DNA of 64,000 nucleotides from Sphingobacteriia bacterium. GTDB taxonomy: Bacteria > Bacteroidota > Bacteroidia > Chitinophagales > Chitinophagaceae. The notes beneath the pieces are model-generated. The model was not told the DNA's origin. It saw nothing but the letters and a program-made list of their open reading frames with translations, and did no database searches. Where the stretch lies: assembly GCA_017304675.1 (NCBI GenBank), contig JAFKLS010000017.1:124001-188000 (forward strand), written 5' to 3'. The translations under genes and the position numbers were made by a program. This document shows positions 59,287-64,000 of this stretch, piece after piece (position 1 is the stretch's first letter; each line of letters begins with the position of its first letter).

Positions 59287-59696
59287 TTATTTAAAACAGG
59301 CTTAGCATTCATAATATAACTGCTAACACTATCTGTTCCACGGGGAGTTTTATATTTTGTTTTAAATGCTAGGCTTGCACCGGGTTTAATGGCATTTTCA
59401 AAAAACTCTTCGTGGTTGGCCACAAGAGCCCCTTTTTTATAGTATAAAAGTTTTACTCTTACCTCTTTAAATGCAGCAACTGATGCCGTATTGATTATTT
59501 TGCCATTATATACTGTTTTACCAAATAAGTTCCGGTGGTCATCTCCTGATACCTTCAAAAAAATCTTAGGGCTTTGGCGCTCTTTTTCTGCCAGGCTAAT
59601 TTTTTGTTCCTGGTAATTTTGCTGATTAAATTTTTTCTCTTTTCCCTTACATCCAAATATTAAAAATACCGATAAAAGAAGGCAAAGATGTTTCAT
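59283..59696 (-). CDS. Lipoprotein of unknown function
   Basis: A 137-residue protein with a lipoprotein signal ([15 protein letters not shown], lipid Cys at about residue 16). After a charged stretch ([23 protein letters not shown]) comes a domain with strands resembling FxLYD-like proteins: [29 protein letters not shown] and [26 protein letters not shown] assign no function. Its end overlaps the end of adenine deaminase by 4 bases. It is divergent from upp across 94 bp, which hold no recognisable regulator site. Confidence 0.7.
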   Translation of the reverse strand: MKHLCLLLSVFLIFGCKGKEKKFNQQNYQEQKISLAEKERQSPKIFLKVSGDDHRNLFGKTVYNGKIINTASVAAFKEVRVKLLYYKKGALVANHEEFFENAIKPGASLAFKTKYKTPRGTDSVSSYIMNAKPVLNN

Positions 59697-59790
59697 AAAC
59701 TTTTATTATGTATTCTTAAAAATAAATCAAAAAACATTCCTACCTTATTTTGTATTTACTTTACACCCGTTTAATCATTAAATAGTGGCT

Positions 59791-60444
59791 ATGACAGTTA
59801 ATTTGAGCAATGAGCACAGTCTTGTAAGCAACTGGGTTTCTGAATTAAGAAATGTATCTGTACAAAACGACCGGATGCGTTTTAGAAGAAACCTGGAACG
59901 TATTGGAGAAATTGCAGCTTACGAAATAAGCAAACAAATGGAATGGGTTGAAACAGAAATTCAAACACCTCTCGGTACACATAATAGCAAACTTTTAAAG
60001 CAACAACCTGTTTTAGCTACTATTCTAAGAGCCGGTTTACCCATGCACCAGGGCATGTTAAACTATTTTGATAAAGCAGATAACGCTTTTATTTCGGCTT
60101 ACAGAAAACACCACCACGATGGCAGCTTCGAAATAAGCCTGGAATATATGAGTTGCCCCAACCTAGATGATCGTGTTGTAATTATTAGCGACCCAATGGT
60201 TGCAACAGGAGCTTCTCTTGTAAAAACAGTGAATGTTCTAAGACAGGAAAATAAAATTGCACAAATACATATTGTTTGTGCCATTGCCTGCACGGTAGGT
60301 ATTGAATTTATTTACAGGGAATGTGGAAATGACCTTACTATTTGGTGTGGCGATATTGATGATGAACTTACTGCTAAAGGATATATTGTTCCCGGCCTGG
60401 GAGATGCAGGAGATTTATCGTTTGGCACTAAAATGCAATCATAA
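59791..60444 (+). CDS. upp: Uracil phosphoribosyltransferase
   Basis: Converts uracil and PRPP to UMP. The 217-residue protein (start ATG 59791; an in-frame GTG lies two codons upstream) shows RFRRNLERIGEIAAYEISKQMEW, PVLATILRAGLPMHQGML, and the PRPP-binding VVIISDPMVATGASLVKTV, ending PGLGDAGDLSFGTK. The C-terminal GDAGD uracil-binding motif is intact. It belongs to the pyrimidine-salvage counterpart of the pyrC biosynthesis gene at 19105-20445, although the two are unlinked. Confidence 0.94.
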   Translation: MTVNLSNEHSLVSNWVSELRNVSVQNDRMRFRRNLERIGEIAAYEISKQMEWVETEIQTPLGTHNSKLLKQQPVLATILRAGLPMHQGMLNYFDKADNAFISAYRKHHHDGSFEISLEYMSCPNLDDRVVIISDPMVATGASLVKTVNVLRQENKIAQIHIVCAIACTVGIEFIYRECGNDLTIWCGDIDDELTAKGYIVPGLGDAGDLSFGTKMQS

Positions 60445-60523
60445 CAGATATTCTTGTTAAAATATTGTTTTGCAAACCTTTTTTACAGCATTTCGTTTAC
60501 TTTAGGCATCTTATTTTTCTGCG

Positions 60524-61534
60524 ATGAGGAAAGTCTTGTCTCTATTAATGGTGGGTATTATGCTACATACGGCAGTCATGTCGCAAGATCCGCATTTTTC
60601 CCAATTTTTCTCATCACCATTAACTTTAAATCCGGCCTTTACCGGCAAGTTTGATGGCAGTTACCGTGTTGCCGGTAATTACAGGAACCAATGGCCTACT
60701 CTTAATAATGCGTTTACAACGGCTACAGCCTCTCTCGATTTTCATATATTGAAAGACAGAATACCTTCTAACGATACCTGGGGCCTGGGTGTAATGGGTT
60801 ATAACGATAACAGTGCTAACGGTGCTGTAAAATTCAATTATTTTACAGCCTCCACCGCTTATCATAAAGGATTGGATGAAGAAGGCAACCACCAACTGGG
60901 TGTTGGGTTTCAGGTTACTTATGCCAACATGCTTATTAACACAGCCGATCTTAAATTTGAAGATCAATTAACCTCTTCAGGTTTTACCGGTGTTACCAGT
61001 GAAATCTTCAATAATTCAGTTTTAAAAAACAACTATGTTGATATCAATGCCGGCATTTTATATAATGGCAGCACCAATGATCAGAATAATTTTTATGTGG
61101 GAGTAAGCCTTTACCATATCAGCAGGCCCGTTCAACAATTTACCGGCGGATATTTTCAATTAAATCCACGCGCAACTATTCATGCGGGTACTTATTTTCC
61201 CATAGCCACCAATACCAAATTACATTTAAGTGCCTTACAAAGTTTTCAGGGAGGAGCAACTGAAACAGTAATGGGTGGCGCTTTTCAACTGAGTACAGAT
61301 GCCGATGTTAATGAGAAACCAACAAGCCTATATGTTGGCGGATGGGTAAGGTTTAACGATGCCATTTTTCCTTATGTGGGGCTTGAGTTTGGCGATCTGA
61401 GATTGGGTATGAGTTACGATATTAATACCTCTTCTTTAAGAACAGGTTCGCAAGGTGCAGGCGGTATTGAATTTTCATTGATTTATACAAGAAGGCCATC
61501 TACTGATAAGCCCATCAACTGCCCTAAATTTTAG
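60524..61534 (+). CDS. PorP/SprF-family type IX secretion membrane protein
   Basis: A 336-residue outer-membrane beta-barrel protein with a signal peptide (LSLLMVGIMLHTAVMSQ). The N-terminus of the mature part, DPHFSQFFSSPLTLNPAFTGKFDGSYRVAGNYRNQWP, is the PorP/SprF family signature. The proteins help attach and secrete gliding or T9SS-cargo proteins; one usually finds a large PKD-domain cargo gene next to it, but none is visible here. C-terminal strands include RFNDAIFPYVGLEFGDLRLGMSYD. Ends with TAG followed by TAA. The window's other T9SS gene is porT at 22165-22893. Confidence 0.9.
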   Translation: MRKVLSLLMVGIMLHTAVMSQDPHFSQFFSSPLTLNPAFTGKFDGSYRVAGNYRNQWPTLNNAFTTATASLDFHILKDRIPSNDTWGLGVMGYNDNSANGAVKFNYFTASTAYHKGLDEEGNHQLGVGFQVTYANMLINTADLKFEDQLTSSGFTGVTSEIFNNSVLKNNYVDINAGILYNGSTNDQNNFYVGVSLYHISRPVQQFTGGYFQLNPRATIHAGTYFPIATNTKLHLSALQSFQGGATETVMGGAFQLSTDADVNEKPTSLYVGGWVRFNDAIFPYVGLEFGDLRLGMSYDINTSSLRTGSQGAGGIEFSLIYTRRPSTDKPINCPKF

Positions 61535-61537
61535 TAA

Positions 61538-61960
61538 TTATTTCCAAACCAGAATTAGCATTCCAATAAATATTAATCCTGCGCCGGCCATTATTTTTGG
61601 CGTTACCGGTTCTTTTAACAAAATAAAAGAAAGCACAAGCGTTATTACAATGCTTGCCTTATCTATTGCTGCAACATATGATACCAGGCCATCTTTCATA
61701 GCCCTGTAATAAAATAACCAGCTTAAAGTGGTGGTAATACCGGAGGCAATAAGCAAAAAGGTTTGTTTGCCGTTTAATAAGTGAATTTGCTTGTATTTGG
61801 CCCCAACAATATTTAAAGCGGTAATTATAAAGAAAATGGTAGCCGTTCTTATACCCAGCCCCAGATCAGGGTGTACATTCTGCAATCCATATTTGGCAAG
61901 TACAGATGTTATGCCGGCAAATACCATTGAAAGAATGGCATAAATTACCCAGGTTTCCAT
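61538..61960 (-). CDS. EamA-family small transporter (single repeat)
   Basis: A 140-residue membrane protein with about five hydrophobic segments. It starts METWVIYAILSMVFAGITSVLAKYGLQNV and ends IVITLVLSFILLKEPVTPKIMAGAGLIFIGMLILVW, both typical for one half of a drug/metabolite transporter (EamA) protein. Family members of this size usually act as dimers; the solute is unknown. It is convergent with porP/sprF (3 bp between stops). A second copy, as in full-length EamA, is not present. Confidence 0.85.
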   Translation of the reverse strand: METWVIYAILSMVFAGITSVLAKYGLQNVHPDLGLGIRTATIFFIITALNIVGAKYKQIHLLNGKQTFLLIASGITTTLSWLFYYRAMKDGLVSYVAAIDKASIVITLVLSFILLKEPVTPKIMAGAGLIFIGMLILVWK

Positions 61961-61990
61961 AATTTTTTCATGAAATTAATCAGAATTGCA

Positions 61991-62479
61991 TTAGGAATGT
62001 TTATCAAAAAAACCAACCTGCTTTAAAAAAGATACCTGGTCGAAATAACTGTTAGATTCCAGTATTTTGCCACTTTGCAGATTAAGGCGGGTTATGTTTT
62101 TAATAATGTATTTCTTACCCACCATATAATCCGGTGTGCCTTGTTCTGCATATTGCAGGGTACCTTCTGTTTTATATTCAACTACAGCAGTATTGGGCCC
62201 AATAGTTAGCTGTGTGATGGTAAATTTTAAATCGGGGGTTGAATTAAAATACCGTAAGTACACTTCTTTTGCACCAATAGGGCCTATTTTAGAGCCTTCC
62301 CAGTTAGGCGATTCCAGCCTGGCAGAATCTGCAAAGAGTTTTGTGATCAATACAATATCATGATTGTTCAGCGCTTGAAAAAGCTTATCTACTGTATCTT
62401 TCACTTCATAATTATTTTTAAAATCAGTGCAGGACATTGATATGCATATTAAGCATAACAGGGTTATCAGGTTTCTCAT
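61991..62479 (-). CDS. NTF2/SnoaL-like lipoprotein
   Basis: A 162-residue protein with a lipoprotein signal (LITLLCLICISMSC, lipid Cys at about residue 17). The rest has the NTF2-like pattern: VKDTVDKLFQALNNHDIVLITKLFADSARLESPNW, VYLRYFNSTPDLKFTITQLTIGPNTAVVEYKTEG, and GKKYIIKNITRLNLQSGKILESNSYFDQ. SnoaL-like folds bind small polyketide-like ligands, but no ligand can be named. It is a second member of the fold in this window (the first is 2739-3179) but the two are not close relatives. Follows the glycosylase gene by 16 bp. Confidence 0.82.
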   Translation of the reverse strand: MRNLITLLCLICISMSCTDFKNNYEVKDTVDKLFQALNNHDIVLITKLFADSARLESPNWEGSKIGPIGAKEVYLRYFNSTPDLKFTITQLTIGPNTAVVEYKTEGTLQYAEQGTPDYMVGKKYIIKNITRLNLQSGKILESNSYFDQVSFLKQVGFFDKHS

Positions 62480-62495
62480 GTTGCAGTATTATAGT

Positions 62496-63134
62496 TCAGG
62501 GTATAGTTTTCTTACCGCTAACATAACGATTTTTATCAAGAAAAAAACGATACGGCAGGGAAGCATCTTCACCTGCATAGTTTACGCCTATCCTGGGAGA
62601 AGCTTTTATTAGGGCCGGATGTGGCACATAATGATCTTCTGCAATAAATACATCATCACCTGTTAAGCTTATGCCTGTACAAGCCACGGTAATGCCCAAT
62701 GCTTTTGAAAGATTACCAGGCCCTTTTGTAAGGCTGTAATCTGTTGGTGCTTTTTTCATTCTATTACTCATAATTTCTATTCCTAAAAGCGGTTCCGCCG
62801 CTCTTATTAACACAGCATGAGGAATATTCTCTGCATTGGTTACCACATTAAACAAATGGTGAATACCATAACACAAGTAAACATAAGCAACACCTCCTCT
62901 TGCATACATAGTTTCTGTTCTGGCGGTTCTCCTGCCACCATAAGCATGAGATGCTTTATCAACCACTCCTTTGTACGCTTCGGTTTCTACAATTCTTGCA
63001 GCGGTAATTTCGTTGTTAAAACAAGTAACAATTATTTTCCCGATTAGTGTTTTTGCTGCCCTAACAACATCTTCCTGCAAATAAAAATTTGCATTCAATT
63101 TTGTAATATCCCCTATCTCGAATTTCTTATTCAT
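62496..63134 (-). CDS. DNA-3-methyladenine glycosylase (AAG/MPG type)
   Basis: Base-excision-repair enzyme which removes 3-methyladenine, hypoxanthine and related lesions. The 212-residue protein has the AAG-fold motifs: ARIVETEAYKGVVDKASHAYGG with the catalytic Glu near 52, MYARGGVAYVYLCYGIHHLFNVV, HAVLIRAAEP, KGPGNLSKALGI and the C-terminal PRIGVNYAGEDASLPYRFFL. This is the eukaryote-type (MPG) family and unrelated to AlkA or Tag. It is divergent from the EI24 gene across 9 bp, so promoters overlap coding regions. Confidence 0.94.
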   Translation of the reverse strand: MNKKFEIGDITKLNANFYLQEDVVRAAKTLIGKIIVTCFNNEITAARIVETEAYKGVVDKASHAYGGRRTARTETMYARGGVAYVYLCYGIHHLFNVVTNAENIPHAVLIRAAEPLLGIEIMSNRMKKAPTDYSLTKGPGNLSKALGITVACTGISLTGDDVFIAEDHYVPHPALIKASPRIGVNYAGEDASLPYRFFLDKNRYVSGKKTIP

Positions 63135-63143
63135 TTAAGTACA

Positions 63144-63938
63144 ATGGTTTACATTCGTGTACTAAAATACTCCCGATTGCTCAAAGAAATTATTATAGCA
63201 ATACAAGCTTATTTTCAGGCGCATCGTTTTATAAAAAAACACAAGCTGTGGAAATGGATACTGATACCCGGTATTTTGTATGCTATTTTGTTTGGAGTAA
63301 GTATGGTATTGTTTTTTCATGCTTCTGAAAGCCTTGTTGCTACTTTAATACTTAAAACCGGATTGCAAAACTGGCTGGATAAATTGCAGGGAAGCTGGCT
63401 TGGTTTTTTGTTTGTTATCGGTGGCTTTGTTTTAATGCTTATTCAAATTATTCTCGGTTTTTCCTTATTTAAATATTTTTTTCTCATTACCGGCGCCCCA
63501 TTGTTTGCTTACTTGAGTGAGAAAACAGAAGCTATTATTGAAGGCAACGATTTTCCCTTCAGTGTACAGCAACTGGCAAAAGATATTATTCGCGGTATCA
63601 GCATAGCGGCAAGAAATTTTATATGGCAGGCCGTATATGCACTGGCCATACTCTTTGCATCGCTGGTACCATTGGTTGGATTGCTTACCCCTGTTTTGGC
63701 ATTATTGGTAGATTGTTATTTTTATGGTTTTTCCATGCTTGATTATAGTTTGGAGCGCCATAAAAAAACAACTGCAGAAAGTATTTTGTATATATCTAAT
63801 CACCGGGGCCTGGCCATTGGCAATGGCATGGTGTTTTATGCCATGCATCTTATTCCGGTAGTAGGCTGGGTACTTGCACCTGCCTATGCTGTTGTTGCCG
63901 CCACATTAAGCATGTATCCTTTAAAAGAAAACGACTAA
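63144..63938 (+). CDS. EI24-domain membrane protein
   Basis: A 264-residue inner-membrane protein with about six hydrophobic segments: IPGILYAILFGVSMVLFF (about 43-60), FLFVIGGFVLMLIQIILGFSLF, a segment around FFLITGAPLFAYLSEKTE, and further ones ending GNGMVFYAMHLIPVVGWVLAPAYAVVAATLSM. ISIAARNFIWQAVYALAILF and DYSLERH fit the EI24/CysZ group, which includes sulfate-uptake CysZ proteins. No sulfate genes are near, so the substrate is open. It ends 4 bp before the partial methylase gene. Confidence 0.85.
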   Translation: MVYIRVLKYSRLLKEIIIAIQAYFQAHRFIKKHKLWKWILIPGILYAILFGVSMVLFFHASESLVATLILKTGLQNWLDKLQGSWLGFLFVIGGFVLMLIQIILGFSLFKYFFLITGAPLFAYLSEKTEAIIEGNDFPFSVQQLAKDIIRGISIAARNFIWQAVYALAILFASLVPLVGLLTPVLALLVDCYFYGFSMLDYSLERHKKTTAESILYISNHRGLAIGNGMVFYAMHLIPVVGWVLAPAYAVVAATLSMYPLKEND

Positions 63939-63942
63939 CATC

Positions 63943-64000
63943 ATGCCCTTAGGAACCGTTTATCTGATACCCACTTATTTGTGCGATGAGAACATAGAAC
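63943..64000 (+). CDS. Tetrapyrrole-methylase-family protein, 5' end only
   Basis: Only 19 residues are visible (MPLGTVYLIPTYLCDENIE). The start resembles SAM-dependent methyltransferases of the RsmI/tetrapyrrole-methylase family in Bacteroidota, which begin GxLYLIPTxLGE. The gene lies 4 bp after the EI24 gene and runs off the window, so this call is tentative. Confidence 0.6.
   Translation, partial: MPLGTVYLIPTYLCDENIE

Overview
The window looks like a chromosomal segment of a Bacteroidota member, most likely from the Chitinophagaceae or a close relative; I cannot name a genus. Signs are the short primary sigma factor without region 1.1 (43751-44617), TAnnTTTG-type -7 elements just upstream of several start codons with no Shine-Dalgarno sequence, two type IX secretion proteins (PorT, PorP/SprF), an extended ribosomal protein S16, a tricorn-type protease and many signal peptides ending in AQ. 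I see no prophage, insertion sequence, CRISPR array, rRNA or tRNA gene. Coding density is high and the only gene-free stretch above 300 bases (447-878) holds a decayed gene.

Layout: (1) 1-6720, minus strand: nuoA-B-C-D-E, two unrelated small genes (NTF2-like and VOC-like), nuoF, a decayed four-helix-bundle (S23/IVP) gene and the 5' part of nuoG. (2) 6769-10586, minus: TonB-like protein, 81-aa membrane protein, PstS-like lipoprotein and a TPR protein. (3) 10779-25418: translation, RNA-modification and housekeeping genes (phosphotyrosine phosphatase, hisS, rlmN, two pseudouridine synthases, pyrC, ubiE, ruvB), with a thiolase, a MutS-like ATPase, a Wzi-like outer-membrane protein and porT. (4) 25421-28249: MarR regulator with two palindromic operators and three NAD(P)-dependent oxidoreductase genes. 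(5) 28311-33530: small membrane protein, M23 peptidase, tricorn protease and a membrane gene cut by an in-frame TAG. (6) 33531-45796: ald, tsaE, copper ATPase, recQ, GroES-like protein, response regulator, thioesterase, rimM, rpsP, ffh, rpoD. (7) 45846-52929: LptF/G permease, then a Tat-exported superoxide dismutase, Dps, OsmC and a CDF metal transporter, then a dipeptidase and an S4 protein. (8) 53028-64000: FAD/Fe-S oxidase, trmD, adenine deaminase, upp, porP/sprF, EamA transporter, DNA-3-methyladenine glycosylase, an EI24 membrane protein and a partial tetrapyrrole methylase.

The most unusual signal is a set of 7-bp-period repeats. Several spacers consist of a tandem array of a heptamer, a short loop, then an array of the complementary heptamer, so that the RNA could fold into a long hairpin. 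Three lie in nuo spacers. A fourth nuo spacer carries the same arms, but with the decayed four-helix-bundle gene inside the loop, which resembles the build of 23S rRNA intervening sequences. Heptamer arrays without the second arm run inside hisS, build the disordered linker of the RluB-like protein, and form the tail of the CDF gene. The MarR operator pair and the TAG-interrupted membrane gene are the next most useful leads.
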